Shown here: positions 16,580-25,951 of the stretch, piece after piece
Layout: every line of letters begins with the position of its first letter
Position numbering within the stretch: position 1 is the first letter of the stretch
NCBI GenBank assembly: GCA_963820415.1
Contig: CAWFZT010000006.1
Span: 992,001 to 1,056,000 of the forward strand
Origin: CAWFZT01 sp963820415
Lineage (GTDB): Bacteria; Chloroflexota; Anaerolineae; Anaerolineales; Anaerolineaceae
DNA length: 64,000 nt
Direction of reading: 5' to 3'
Made by a program: the position numbers and the translations under genes
The notes under the pieces: model-generated
The model's input: the letters and a program-made list of their open reading frames with translations, nothing else
Told to the model about the DNA's origin: nothing
The model's database searches: none

Positions 16580-18388
16580 CTACGATAATTGTCTGATTTG
16601 AGGGAATTGTATATTGATGATTTCCAGGCTGCCGCCAACCTCTACAAAAAGGCAGGGAATTGGGAATTGCATTGGTTTCCTGGACGTGATATTTCCGAAT
16701 TTGTCGCGGGTGATAACCAGGTGCAAGCCTGAGAATGTATTCGGCGAGACATCGATAAATGGGCGGGAGGAGGCGTTTAAAATCCACAAGGGCGAAGGTC
16801 CATCATTAATCTGGATTGGATAATCTTCGTAAACTCCAATAATACGCTCTTTTTGGCTTGTGAAGCGGATAACAGGCAAGAAACCACGCAGGAATTCCGG
16901 GCGAAATTCGCCATGGATGATCGTATCGAGATGTTCAATATAGAAACCGATCCAGTACCGGATCAAGTCCAGGTGGGTCTTAGGGTACTTCTGCAGGTCG
17001 ACAGAGACCATCGGTACGCTGACAATCGTATTGATGAGGGTCACAGCGACGTTCTCGTCCGTATCATTTGGATGCCAGAGCGCCGGATCGAGTAAGACGG
17101 CCCGGTCGGGTGTGAGCAACCGTTCCAGCGCTACCTGCCAGCGGTTTAGAGGAAAATTGATCGGGACGTCAGAGGCCCGGTAAAGATTCGCATACCGGCG
17201 AGAGGCCAGGTTGGTATACGGATTGCGAAATTCGATCAGCACATCTTTTTTGATGCGGATCAACCGATCTACTGCCTCGCTCAATATCGTATAGACGCCT
17301 TCGCCGGCCGAGTGGTAATCGGTATTATCAGGGATCTCCTCGGGTCTGACAGAATCGATGAAGTCGAGTTTAAACCCATCCAGGTTATACCGGCTTATCA
17401 AGTTCTCGAGCATGTCGCCAATGATCTGGCTGACTTCCTGCTTCCACGGCGTCAGATTGGCAAAATGCAGGCGGTCGATGGGCTTCTGTAATAAATGTGC
17501 GTAAGTTTTTGCCGCGGCGGATTCTTGCCCGATCATGAAAGGCGCTACCCATAGAAGATATTTGAATCCCAACTCTTGAACCTGTTGGATATGTCCTGCA
17601 AAGTCGGGGAACTTTTTTGAGGAAGGCTTCCAATCCCCCGTATAACTGTAATCCGCAAAAGAAGCTTTTTCGGTAAACCAGCCATCATCCGTAATCCAGG
17701 TTTTGAAACCCAATTCGGCCGCCAATCCAGCATTTTTGAGGACCCATTCCTGGTCGACGTTATGGTGAATCGCCGTCCAGGTGCAAAAAACCGGATTGAA
17801 AGCCTCAGAAGGCACTTTCAATCTCGCCTGCGGCCAACCGACGTCAACGAAACTGGTATAGTCGCTCAAAATTTTCTGCCAGGGGAGGTTTGCCCGCGAA
17901 AGATAAAGTTTTTCTTCCCAGGCGCCATCCATGCCTGAAGTGATCGGGCTCTGGACCTGGAAAGTGTAGCTGGCTTTCAATTCTGACATTTCAAAATCGA
18001 AGCGGGTTTCCGGAACCTGATTAAGCATCCCAAAAGTAAAACGGTTGTGACTGTTGCGGTTATAAAACACAAAGAATGGTAAGCTGGAATTGGCACATGA
18101 AACCTTGTGGCCCCACCAATATGGCAAGCGGCCCATGTCCTCAGGACTGGGTGGAAAGTAAAGCATGCCATGCATATCGATCACGGGTAGCTCCCATCGG
18201 ATGGATAGCACCCCATCCGATAGCGGTTTTCCGGACTTGTTATGGATGCTGATCTTGACGATAGACGTATCCGGCACTTCTTTCTTTTGTATTGCTTCTA
18301 TCTGAACCGAGGCTGCTTCAGGACCGGGTATGTCAACATTAATGGCATATTCGATGCCGTGCTGGATGAGCGTTTTTAAGGTATCCAT
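16580..18388 (-). CDS. Alpha-galactosidase-like glycoside hydrolase (GH36/melibiase type)
   Basis: 602 residues, ATG 18388 behind AAGGAT. An N-terminal beta-sandwich (about 1-190) precedes a TIM barrel. Barrel motifs: WITDDGWF, KYLLWVAPFMIG, DGFKLDFIDS with nucleophile Asp342, IEFRNPYTN and the acid/base region YRASDVPINF. The C-terminal beta domain ends in ITSRKPMQFPIP. No signal peptide. It would release alpha-galactosyl residues (raffinose, melibiose or galactomannan side chains) in the cytoplasm. The GH4 enzyme diverges from it across 173 bp, suggesting a joint carbohydrate function. The precise GH family rests on motif recall. Confidence 0.8.
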   Translation of the reverse strand: MDTLKTLIQHGIEYAINVDIPGPEAASVQIEAIQKKEVPDTSIVKISIHNKSGKPLSDGVLSIRWELPVIDMHGMLYFPPSPEDMGRLPYWWGHKVSCANSSLPFFVFYNRNSHNRFTFGMLNQVPETRFDFEMSELKASYTFQVQSPITSGMDGAWEEKLYLSRANLPWQKILSDYTSFVDVGWPQARLKVPSEAFNPVFCTWTAIHHNVDQEWVLKNAGLAAELGFKTWITDDGWFTEKASFADYSYTGDWKPSSKKFPDFAGHIQQVQELGFKYLLWVAPFMIGQESAAAKTYAHLLQKPIDRLHFANLTPWKQEVSQIIGDMLENLISRYNLDGFKLDFIDSVRPEEIPDNTDYHSAGEGVYTILSEAVDRLIRIKKDVLIEFRNPYTNLASRRYANLYRASDVPINFPLNRWQVALERLLTPDRAVLLDPALWHPNDTDENVAVTLINTIVSVPMVSVDLQKYPKTHLDLIRYWIGFYIEHLDTIIHGEFRPEFLRGFLPVIRFTSQKERIIGVYEDYPIQINDGPSPLWILNASSRPFIDVSPNTFSGLHLVITRDKFGNITSRKPMQFPIPCLFVEVGGSLEIINIQFPQIRQLS

Positions 18389-18486
18389 GGCATGATCCTT
18401 TTTTTGTATTTGTCATTCTATATCCATTTAATTCCTGGGACCACGATGCCACCGAATTATAGCCGGTTATCCTTGAAATTAATTCG

Positions 18487-18506
18487 GACACCCCAAAAGC
18501 TGGAGT
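18487..18506. repeat. Half of a palindromic repeat element
   Basis: Reads ACACCCCAAAAGCTGGAGTA, nearly identical to the right arm of the element at 11869-11976 (ACACCCCAAAATCTGGGAGT). The left arm is missing. It lies in the divergent promoter region of the GH36 and GH4 genes. Confidence 0.5.
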
Positions 18507-18561
18507 AGAATAGGCTTGTATCTGTGATTCATCCACCTTATCTGAACAGGAGACAAACCAT

Positions 18562-19902
18562 ATGCAGCAGCACATTGTCTTGATCGGCGCGGGGAGCGCT
18601 AACTTCGGCCTGGGAACGCTGGGCGATATCCTCAAGAGCAAAGTTTTCGAGGGCAGCAAGATCACCCTGCACGACATCAACCCGGTGGCCTTGCAGACCG
18701 TGTATGAGATTGGCAAACAGCACATCGAGCGACACCACCTGCCCTTTGAGCTCAAAGCGACCACCCACCGGAAAGAAGCTCTTCAGGGCGCCACTATGTG
18801 CGTGATCTCGATCGAGGTCGGTAACCGTTTCGAGCTGTGGGATCAGGACTGGAAAATCCCTTTGCAGTACGGCATCCGCCAGGTTTACGGCGAAAACGGC
18901 GGGCCCGGCGGTTTGTTCCATTCACTGCGCATCATCCCGCCCATCCTGGATATCTGCGATGATATCATGCACATCTGCCCAGAGGCACAGGTTTTCAACT
19001 TCAGCAACCCGATGAGCCGCATTTGCACCACGGTCAAGCGCAAATTCCCAGAGCTGAAGCTGACCGGCCTGTGCCACGAGATCGCCTCACTGCCTGAACA
19101 CCTGCCCAGGCTGTTGAAAACTCCCTTATCTAACCTGAACTTCCGCGCCGGCGGCCTGAACCATTTCAGCGTGCTTCTGCAAATCCATTACAAGGACAGC
19201 GGGCAAGACGCCTACCCGGACGTGCGCGCCAAAGCTCTGGCTTATTTTGAAAGTGTGCCGCACGACTATTACTGGGCGCTGGAAGGCTCACAAGACGCTG
19301 ACCTGCGCAAAAGCTTTGCCAGGCATGCTGTATGGGTGGAGCGCCGGTTGTTCCAGGTCATCCTGGAAGAATTCGACCTGCTGCCGATCACCACCGACAG
19401 CCATTTCGGGGAATACATCCAATGGGCGCAGGACGTGGTTGATCATCGCGGTATTCTCGACTTTTACCGGGCTTACGAGTTCTGGTGCGCCCACCAGATC
19501 ACCCCGGAACGTGTGGAAGGCACCGACGAAGGCTGGACGATCAAGACTATCCTGGAAGGCATGTTGACCAATTCGGGGCACGAGGAGCTGGCAGTCAACG
19601 TGATGAACGACGGGTTGATTGACAACCTGCCCGACGACATTGTCGTGGAGGTGCCGGCGATCATCAATAAGGACGGCGTGCACGGCGTGCGCCTGGGCAA
19701 GCTGCCCAAGGCCTTTGGCGGGCTGCTCAACAACCAGTACGCCGTACACGATCTGACCGCCGAGGCAGTGCTGTACGGCTCGAAGAAAGCCGCCCTGCAG
19801 GCCATGCTGGTCGACCCGGTGGTGCACAGTGTGAAAGCCGCCAGGGACACCCTCGACACGATGCTGACCACGCAGGCCAAATACCTGGGCTATCTCAAAT
19901 AA
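18562..19902 (+). CDS. GH4-family glycosidase (alpha-glucosidase/alpha-galactosidase type)
   Basis: 446 residues, ATG 18562 behind AGGAGA. GH4 enzymes are NAD+ and Mn2+ dependent and cleave by redox-assisted elimination. An N-terminal Rossmann motif (IVLIGAGSANFG) binds NAD. The metal ligands are Cys and His in GLCHEI and GGLNHFS. NFSNPMSRIC is the family's N-x-x-N-P region. The CHE-type motif favours the unphosphorylated-substrate alpha-glucosidase/alpha-galacturonidase branch over phospho-beta-glucosidases. It is divergent from the GH36 gene. Cytosolic, no signal peptide. Confidence 0.88.
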   Translation: MQQHIVLIGAGSANFGLGTLGDILKSKVFEGSKITLHDINPVALQTVYEIGKQHIERHHLPFELKATTHRKEALQGATMCVISIEVGNRFELWDQDWKIPLQYGIRQVYGENGGPGGLFHSLRIIPPILDICDDIMHICPEAQVFNFSNPMSRICTTVKRKFPELKLTGLCHEIASLPEHLPRLLKTPLSNLNFRAGGLNHFSVLLQIHYKDSGQDAYPDVRAKALAYFESVPHDYYWALEGSQDADLRKSFARHAVWVERRLFQVILEEFDLLPITTDSHFGEYIQWAQDVVDHRGILDFYRAYEFWCAHQITPERVEGTDEGWTIKTILEGMLTNSGHEELAVNVMNDGLIDNLPDDIVVEVPAIINKDGVHGVRLGKLPKAFGGLLNNQYAVHDLTAEAVLYGSKKAALQAMLVDPVVHSVKAARDTLDTMLTTQAKYLGYLK

Positions 19903-19904
19903 TT

Positions 19905-19972
19905 GCTGATTTCTGATTGATGATTGTTGATTGAAGATCGAAAATCTACAATCAGCAATCAGCAATCTAAAA
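19905..19972. repeat. AT-rich GATTGATGATT-type tandem repeat with inverted ends
   Basis: Repeated heptamer-like units (TGATTGATGATTGTTGATTG) between TTGCTGATT and AATCAGCAA, which can pair. A related stretch is at 52640-52690. Confidence 0.6.
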
Positions 19973-19975
19973 TGT

Positions 19976-19981
19976 TATAAT
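19976..19981 (+). promoter_or_regulatory. -10 element of a leaderless gatC transcript
   Basis: TATAAT is followed by eight bases (CTTTCCTC) and the gatC ATG. There is no Shine-Dalgarno. The arrangement is the same as at 31225-31239. Confidence 0.55.
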
Positions 19982-19989
19982 CTTTCCTC

Positions 19990-20310
19990 ATGAGCCTGAC
20001 CCTGTCGGAAGTCGAGCATATTGCTGAATTGGCCCGCTTAGAGCTGACGGATGAAGAGAAGGAACGCTTTCGCCGGCAGCTTTCGGAAATACTGGAGTAC
20101 GCGGCGCGCTTGCAGTCGATCGATACCGGCCAGATCATGCTGCCCAGCGCGGCGCGGCCCGCCGCGGCTCGGTCCGCCGTGGCGCCGCACAGCGTCCTGC
20201 GCCCGGACGTGCCCGCTCCCAGCCTGAAGCTGAAAGAAGTGCTGGACAACGCTCCTCAGTCAGAAGACGACCAGTTCCGTGTCCCGCCCGTGTTGGAGCA
20301 AGCGCCATGA
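19990..20310 (+). CDS. gatC: Asp/Glu-tRNA(Asn/Gln) amidotransferase subunit C
   Basis: 106 residues. Begins MSLTLSEVEHIAELARLELTDEEKE, the standard GatC helix that wraps GatA. GatC stabilises the GatCAB complex, which converts Glu-tRNA(Gln) or Asp-tRNA(Asn) to the correctly charged tRNA. It has a Pro/Ala/Arg-rich middle (about 52-75) and ends with the conserved F-R-V-P-P-V-L. Start ATG 19990 sits eight bases after TATAAT, so it is probably read from a leaderless mRNA. Its stop overlaps the gatA start (ATGA). Confidence 0.95.
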   Translation: MSLTLSEVEHIAELARLELTDEEKERFRRQLSEILEYAARLQSIDTGQIMLPSAARPAAARSAVAPHSVLRPDVPAPSLKLKEVLDNAPQSEDDQFRVPPVLEQAP

Positions 20311-21791
20311 GCGACCTGACCGAGTTGGGGGTGCGCCAGTGCCTGGAAGCGTTGGGGCGCGGCGATTGTTCCAGCCGTGAGCTGACTCTGGCCTTCCTGG
20401 AACGCAGCCAGCGCCTAGAGCCTAAGGTACATGCCTTCATTACGCCCACACCCGAGCTGGCCCTGCACATGGCGGAGGCCGCCGACCAGCGCCGCCAGGC
20501 CTGCAAGCGGGATGCTTCGCAATCGCTAGCGCTGTTGCCGCTGTTGGGCCTGCCGGTGGCGATCAAAGATGTACTGGCGTTAAAGGGCGTTCGCTGCACC
20601 TGCGGCTCGCACATCCTGGAAAATTTCGTCCCGCCCTACACCGGCACAGCCGTGCAGCGATTGCTGGACGCCGGGGTAGTAGTAATCGGGAAAACCAACA
20701 TGGACGAGTTCGCCATGGGCTCTTCCACCGAAAATTCCGGCTATGGCCCAACCCACAACCCCTGGGACCTGACCCGTGTACCGGGCGGCTCGTCCGGGGG
20801 CAGCGCGGCGGCCGTCGCCGGGCGGATGATTCCGGCGGCGCTGGGCACCGATACCGGGGGCAGTGTGCGCCAGCCGGCTTCTTTTTGCGGCGTGACCGGC
20901 CTCAAGCCCACCTATGGGCGGGTTTCACGCTACGGCCTGGTGGCATATGGGTCCTCGCTGGATACAGTCGGCGTACTTGCGCGCAGCGCCGAAGACGTAG
21001 CGCTGATCTTCACCCACCTGGCAGGTTATGATCTGCGCGACGCCACCTCGCTGGACGTGCCGGTCCCAGAGATAGCTCTGGAGAAAAATGATAGCCTGGA
21101 AGGCCTGCGCGTGGGTGTACCTCAGGAGTATTTCATCAACGGCATCCAGCCGGAGGTGAAAGCCCGCATTCGCCAGGCCATCGATGTACTGCACAGCCTG
21201 GGAGCGGAGATCCGACCGGTCAACCTTCCGCACACCGGGGAAGCTCTGCCGGCGTACTATTTGATCGCTCCGGCGGAAGCATCGGCCAACCTGGCGCGCT
21301 ATGATGGAGTGCGCTATGGGCTGCGTGAGCCGGCCGATTCGGTGCGGGACGTGTTCTTCAAGTCGCGCGGCAAAGGCTTTGGGGCAGAGGTCAAGCGGCG
21401 CATTATGCTGGGCACTTACGCCCTTTCCGCCGGGTATTACGATGCCTATTACGGGCAGGCGCAAAAGGTGCGTACGCTGATCAAGGACGATTTTGAACAA
21501 GCTTTCCAGATGGTCGACGTGATTGCCGCCCCGGTCGCCCCCACAACTGCCTTCCGGCTGGGCGAGCACGGCGACGACCCACTGGCCATGTACCTGGAAG
21601 ACGTCTTTACCTTGCCGGCTAACCTGGCAGGTATACCCGGGCTGGCTTTTCCGGTCGGTTTCGATCAGCACGGCCTGCCGGTCGGTATGCAGTTGATGGG
21701 AGCGCATTTCCGCGAGGAGCTGCTTATTCAGGTTGGGCACGCTTACCAGAAAGCCACAGACTGGCACCTGCGCGCCCCTGCCCTGCTATGA
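20307..21791 (+). CDS. gatA: Asp/Glu-tRNA amidotransferase subunit A (amidase)
   Basis: 494 residues, full length. The amidase-signature Ser-cisSer-Lys triad is carried by VAIKDVLALKGVRCTCGS (Lys) and PGGSSGGSAAAVAG (Ser pair), with GTDTGGSVRQPASFCG following. GatA hydrolyses glutamine and passes ammonia to GatB. It overlaps gatC at ATGA and its own stop overlaps an upstream ATG of the next gene. gatB is separated from gatCA by four genes, at 25952. Confidence 0.96.
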   Translation: MSDLTELGVRQCLEALGRGDCSSRELTLAFLERSQRLEPKVHAFITPTPELALHMAEAADQRRQACKRDASQSLALLPLLGLPVAIKDVLALKGVRCTCGSHILENFVPPYTGTAVQRLLDAGVVVIGKTNMDEFAMGSSTENSGYGPTHNPWDLTRVPGGSSGGSAAAVAGRMIPAALGTDTGGSVRQPASFCGVTGLKPTYGRVSRYGLVAYGSSLDTVGVLARSAEDVALIFTHLAGYDLRDATSLDVPVPEIALEKNDSLEGLRVGVPQEYFINGIQPEVKARIRQAIDVLHSLGAEIRPVNLPHTGEALPAYYLIAPAEASANLARYDGVRYGLREPADSVRDVFFKSRGKGFGAEVKRRIMLGTYALSAGYYDAYYGQAQKVRTLIKDDFEQAFQMVDVIAAPVAPTTAFRLGEHGDDPLAMYLEDVFTLPANLAGIPGLAFPVGFDQHGLPVGMQLMGAHFREELLIQVGHAYQKATDWHLRAPALL

Positions 21792-21814
21792 GAACGGAGA
21801 AGGAAGAGAGAGAA

Positions 21815-23509
21815 ATGTCTGGAAATATTTTCACGTCTCCCGAAGACCTGATCGATTGGGATTGGTCAAGATACGAGCCATATTATAACGATCTGGCAGG
21901 GTGCAGCCTCAGCGCCGCCAGTGTGGACGGCTGGCTGGAGGACTGGACGATAGTGAACGAAAGCCTGGAAGAGCAGTACGCCCGCCTCTACGTGGCTACA
22001 GCGGTAAACACGGCCGATTCAGCCGCCCGGCGGCGTTTCGACACCTTTGTCGACGCCGTTTACCCACCAGCCGAGGCCGCCTCACAAACACTCAAGCAAA
22101 AGCTGCTTGCCAGCGGGCTGCAGCCGGCTGGGTTCGAAATCGCCTTGCGCAACCTGCGCGCCCAGGCTGACCTGTTTCGCAGTGAAAACCTTCCCCTTCT
22201 CGCCGAAGTGACAAAGCTCTCCAACCAGTACGACCAAATCGTCGGGGCGCAGACCGCCCTTTGGGATGGCCAGGAGCTGACCCCGACGCAGCTTGCCCCA
22301 ATCTACCAGGAGCCTGAGCGGCACGTGCGCGAGAAAGCCTGGCGGACGGCCTTCGAGCGGCAGCTTGCCGACCGGGGCGCCATCAACGAGTTGTGGCAAA
22401 AATTGCTTGTCTTGCGCCTGAAGATTGCCCACAACGCCGGCAAACCCGACTACCGGGCTTACCGCTGGCAGGAACTGCTGCGCTTCGATTACACGCCGGC
22501 AGACTGCCGCAGCTTTCACAATGCCATCGAGCAGGTGGTGGTGCCAGCCGCCTTGCGCGTGTACGACCGCCGCCGCCAGCGCCTGGGGGTGGGCAGTTTG
22601 CGCCCGTGGGACCTGGATGTGGACCCGCTGAACCGCCCTCCGCTGCGCCCATTCAAAGAAGAAGCAGAATTAAAAACCAGGGTCTCGGCCATACTCCACA
22701 AGGTAGACGCGCAGCTTGGCGCATATTTTGATATCATGGTAAACGAGAACCTGCTCGACCTGGAGAACCACAAGAATAAAGCGCCAGGCGGGTTCTGCAC
22801 CGATTTTCCGGCTATCAAACGGCCTTTTATCTTCATGAATGCGGTTGGACTGCAGGGTGACGTGCAGACGCTGCTGCACGAAAGTGGGCACGCCTTCCAC
22901 GCCTTTAAATCGGCCAAACTGCGCTTCGCCCAACAGCGCTCCGCCCCGATGGAATTTGCCGAAGTCGCCTCGATGAGCATGGAACTGCTGGCATCCCCTT
23001 ACCTGGCAGCCGACCAGGGCGGTTTTTATTCTCAAGCTGACGCCAGGCGCGCCCTGGTTGAACACCTCGAAGGCATGATCACCTTCTGGCCCTATATGGC
23101 GGTGGTGGATGCTTTCCAGCACTGGGTGTACGAAAACCCCGGGAACGCATCTGACCCCGTGCAGTGCGACAACACCTGGAGCAAATTGTGGGAGCGTTTC
23201 ATGCCCGGCGTGGATTGGAGCGGGCTGGAAGATTTCAAGATCACTGGCTGGCAGCGCAAGCTGCACATCCATACGGAGCCGTTTTATTATGTAGAATACG
23301 GACTGGCGTCCCTGGGAGCGGCGCAGGTGTGGCGCAATGCCCTGGATAACCAGGCGACTGCCGTAGCCAGCTACCGCCAGGCGCTGGCCTTAGGGGGTAC
23401 GCTGCCTCTGCCGCAGCTCTACCTGTCTGCAGGCACCCGGCTGGCTTTCGATAGCGAGATTTTGTACGACGCAATCACACTGATTGAGGACTTTTTGGAT
23501 AATCAATAA
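21815..23509 (+). CDS. M3-family oligoendopeptidase (PepF-like)
   Basis: 564 residues from ATG 21815, chosen because AGGAAGAG lies just upstream; an earlier in-frame ATG at 21788 overlaps the gatA stop. Zinc site LLHESGHAFHAF (HESGH about 355-359) with the downstream E in EFAEVASMSMELL, standard for M3 metallopeptidases. M3B enzymes cut short peptides in the cytosol. No signal peptide. Family assignment is firm, substrate range is not. Confidence 0.9.
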   Translation: MSGNIFTSPEDLIDWDWSRYEPYYNDLAGCSLSAASVDGWLEDWTIVNESLEEQYARLYVATAVNTADSAARRRFDTFVDAVYPPAEAASQTLKQKLLASGLQPAGFEIALRNLRAQADLFRSENLPLLAEVTKLSNQYDQIVGAQTALWDGQELTPTQLAPIYQEPERHVREKAWRTAFERQLADRGAINELWQKLLVLRLKIAHNAGKPDYRAYRWQELLRFDYTPADCRSFHNAIEQVVVPAALRVYDRRRQRLGVGSLRPWDLDVDPLNRPPLRPFKEEAELKTRVSAILHKVDAQLGAYFDIMVNENLLDLENHKNKAPGGFCTDFPAIKRPFIFMNAVGLQGDVQTLLHESGHAFHAFKSAKLRFAQQRSAPMEFAEVASMSMELLASPYLAADQGGFYSQADARRALVEHLEGMITFWPYMAVVDAFQHWVYENPGNASDPVQCDNTWSKLWERFMPGVDWSGLEDFKITGWQRKLHIHTEPFYYVEYGLASLGAAQVWRNALDNQATAVASYRQALALGGTLPLPQLYLSAGTRLAFDSEILYDAITLIEDFLDNQ

Positions 23510-23565
23510 AAATGATAAAATCAAATGAAACCGGTGAAAATTAGCCACCAAAGAGGTGATAAAGC

Positions 23566-24573
23566 ATGCCGCAAACTCTGAAAATCGCCATTCCCATGGC
23601 CGGCCTGGGGACACGCCTGCGCCCACACACCTGGAGCAAACCCAAGCCCCTGCTTCACCTGGCAGGCAAGACTGTGCTCGACTACGTGCTGGACCAGTTC
23701 AACAGCCTGCCTGATCCGGAAAACGTGGAGTATATCTTTATCGTGGGCCCGCAGGGTGACCAGGTGAAAACCTTCATGGAACAGCACTATCCGGAAAAGA
23801 AGGCCCATTACGTTCTGCAAGAGCAGATGCGCGGCCAATCCGACGCGCTCTACCAGGCGCGCCAGCTTTTGTCCGGCCCGATGCTGATGACCTTTGCCGA
23901 TACCCTGATCGAGACCAACCTGGCCTTCCTCCAGAATGAAACATGCGATATGGTCGCCTGGGTGAAAGCCGTGGCTGACCCACGCCGTTTCGGGGTGGCC
24001 CAAATCAACGCCCAGGGATTGGTGGTGCGCCTGATCGAAAAACCCACCGACAATTCCAACAACCTGGCGGTGGTAGGATATTATTATTTCCGTTCCGGCG
24101 AAAATCTGATAGCCGCCATCGAAGAACAGATGCGCCGCAAGACCATGCTGAAAGGTGAATTCTTCCTGGTTGACGCGATCAATATCCTGTTGGAACAAGG
24201 CGCCCTGATGCGCACCCAGCCGGTAGGGGTATGGTTGGATGCCGGCACACCCGAATCCTTGCTGGAAACCAACCGCTATCTGCTGGAACACGGCCACGAC
24301 AACTCCGCTGGCGTGCAGCTAAAGGGGGTGGCAATCGTCCCGCCAGTGTTCATCTCGCCTTCGGCGCAGATCGAAAGCTCAGTGGTCGGGCCATATGTGT
24401 CAATCGGCGATGAGTGCTTCCTGGAAGGCACGATCGTGCGCAACTCGATCCTGGGCGATGGCGTCAACGTAAAGAAAATGATTCTGGAAGATTCACTGCT
24501 GGGCCGCAATGTGACCCTGGAAGGGCAGTCGTTCCGCTTCGACCTGGGGGATCAATCGTGGGTGAAGAGCTAG
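23566..24573 (+). CDS. Sugar-1-phosphate nucleotidyltransferase (RmlA/GlmU-like)
   Basis: 335 residues, ATG 23566 behind GAGGTGA. N-terminal nucleotidyltransferase signature AIPMAGLGTRLRPHTWSKPK followed by PLLHLAGKTVLDYVLDQ. The C-terminal 80 residues (PPVFISPSAQIESSVVGPYV onward) are hexapeptide repeats of a left-handed beta-helix. Such enzymes make NDP-sugars from sugar 1-phosphates. Glucose-1-phosphate thymidylyl- or uridylyltransferase is likely but not decidable. The end overlaps the next small gene by 16 bases. Confidence 0.88.
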   Translation: MPQTLKIAIPMAGLGTRLRPHTWSKPKPLLHLAGKTVLDYVLDQFNSLPDPENVEYIFIVGPQGDQVKTFMEQHYPEKKAHYVLQEQMRGQSDALYQARQLLSGPMLMTFADTLIETNLAFLQNETCDMVAWVKAVADPRRFGVAQINAQGLVVRLIEKPTDNSNNLAVVGYYYFRSGENLIAAIEEQMRRKTMLKGEFFLVDAINILLEQGALMRTQPVGVWLDAGTPESLLETNRYLLEHGHDNSAGVQLKGVAIVPPVFISPSAQIESSVVGPYVSIGDECFLEGTIVRNSILGDGVNVKKMILEDSLLGRNVTLEGQSFRFDLGDQSWVKS

Positions 24574-24782
24574 AACCGACGGTGGAATGCTATTCGGGCA
24601 GCGCATATGCCGAGCGTCCTATTGCCCTGCTATGGGATGGACAGCGCCTGGAGATCACCGGCATCGAAGAGCGCTGGAGAATTCCGGGGGAGCTGTGTTT
24701 CAGGGTGCGCACGCGGGATAACCGGCGGTTCGAGTTATTCTACAATGAACTCGAGGCTAATTGGAAAATAAACGAGGTATAA
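24558..24782 (+). CDS. Small DUF6504-like protein
   Basis: 74 residues from GTG 24558, inside the end of the nucleotidyltransferase gene and behind GGGGGA. Reads ALLWDGQRLEITGIEERWRI, then an R-V-R-T-x-D-x-R-R-F-E-L-F-Y strand pattern. This resembles the small DUF6504 family (W-x-G-x-x-Y-x-V ... W). Function unknown. It ends two bases before the aminotransferase start, so it is co-translated in the operon. Confidence 0.6.
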   Translation: MGEELEPTVECYSGSAYAERPIALLWDGQRLEITGIEERWRIPGELCFRVRTRDNRRFELFYNELEANWKINEV

Positions 24783-24783
24783 A

Positions 24784-25947
24784 ATGCGTGAAATTTACCT
24801 GTCTGAGCGGGTTGCCACACTGAAACCATCCGGGATTCGCAAATTCTTTGATATTGCCGCCACCATGAAAGAAGTCATCTCACTGGGCATCGGCGAACCT
24901 GACTTTACTACCCCGCAGCCCATCCTCGAAGCCGGCATCCGCTCCTTACAGCACGGTGAAACCCATTACACCTCAAACGCCGGCATCCTGGAGCTGCGCC
25001 AGGCTTTATCCCTTCACCTCGAAAAGCTGTACCAGGTCAGTTACGACCCGGGCTCCGAGATCATCATGACCGTCGGCGGCTCAGAAGCGCTTTACCTGGC
25101 GATGACCGCCCTGCTGGACCCGGGCGACGAAGTCGTTATCCCTACCCCCTGCTTTGTATCCTACCAGGCGGAAGTGTTGTTGGCAGGCGGGACGCCAGTG
25201 GAAATTGCCTGCTGCATGGAGGACAACTTCGACCTGAACCCCAAGAAAGTGGAAGCAGCGGTCACCCCGCGCACCAAGGCCATCCTGCTCAGCTTCCCCA
25301 ACAACCCAACCGGGGCGGTCGCCAGCCGGGCAACCCTGCTGGAAGTAGCCCGCATCGCCGAGGAACACGATCTGATCGTCATCTCGGACGAAATCTACGA
25401 TCGCCTGGTGTATGGGCTGCCCCATGTTTGCTTCCCGGCCCTGTCCAACATGCGCAAGCGTACCATCCTGCTGGGCGGTTTCTCGAAAGACTACGCCATG
25501 ACCGGCTGGCGGATCGGCTTTGCCGCCGGACCGGTGGATTTAATCCGCGGTATGAACCGCGTGCACCAGTATACAATCATGTGCGCCCCCACCACCGCCC
25601 AAGAAGCGGCAATTACCGCTCTGACCAACGCCGAGCAGTTCGTGGAAGAAATGATTACCGAATATGACCGGCGGCGCAAGCTGATCGTGAGTGGGATGAA
25701 CCAGATTGGCCTGCCCACCTTCGAGCCGCACGGTGCATTTTATGCCTTTCCGCAGGTCAGCATCACCGGACTGGATGATGAAACCTTCGCCAGCCGCCTG
25801 CTGCAGGAAGAACACGTGGCGGTGGTGCCTGGCTCGGCTTTCGGGGCGGGTGGGGCGGGCTTTGTGCGCTGCTCGTACGCTACATCTTACGAAAAGATCG
25901 AGGAAGCGCTGAGAAGGATCGAAAGATTCGTGAGAAAGTTGGATTGA
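24784..25947 (+). CDS. Class I/II PLP-dependent aminotransferase
   Basis: 387 residues. Fold-type I aminotransferase: SLGIGEPDFTTP, FPNNPTGAVAS, ISDEIYDRLVY and PLP lysine Lys235 in GGFSKDYAMTGWR. The C terminus has VVPGSAFGAGGAGFVRCSYA. Members include aspartate/aromatic aminotransferases and the D,D-heptulosonate or alanine branches; the N-terminal SERVATLKPSGIRKFFDIAA resembles the archaeal-type aspartate/aromatic enzymes. It sits between GatCAB genes, consistent with amino-acid supply, but no specific link is shown. Confidence 0.9.
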   Translation: MREIYLSERVATLKPSGIRKFFDIAATMKEVISLGIGEPDFTTPQPILEAGIRSLQHGETHYTSNAGILELRQALSLHLEKLYQVSYDPGSEIIMTVGGSEALYLAMTALLDPGDEVVIPTPCFVSYQAEVLLAGGTPVEIACCMEDNFDLNPKKVEAAVTPRTKAILLSFPNNPTGAVASRATLLEVARIAEEHDLIVISDEIYDRLVYGLPHVCFPALSNMRKRTILLGGFSKDYAMTGWRIGFAAGPVDLIRGMNRVHQYTIMCAPTTAQEAAITALTNAEQFVEEMITEYDRRRKLIVSGMNQIGLPTFEPHGAFYAFPQVSITGLDDETFASRLLQEEHVAVVPGSAFGAGGAGFVRCSYATSYEKIEEALRRIERFVRKLD

Positions 25948-25951
25948 GCGT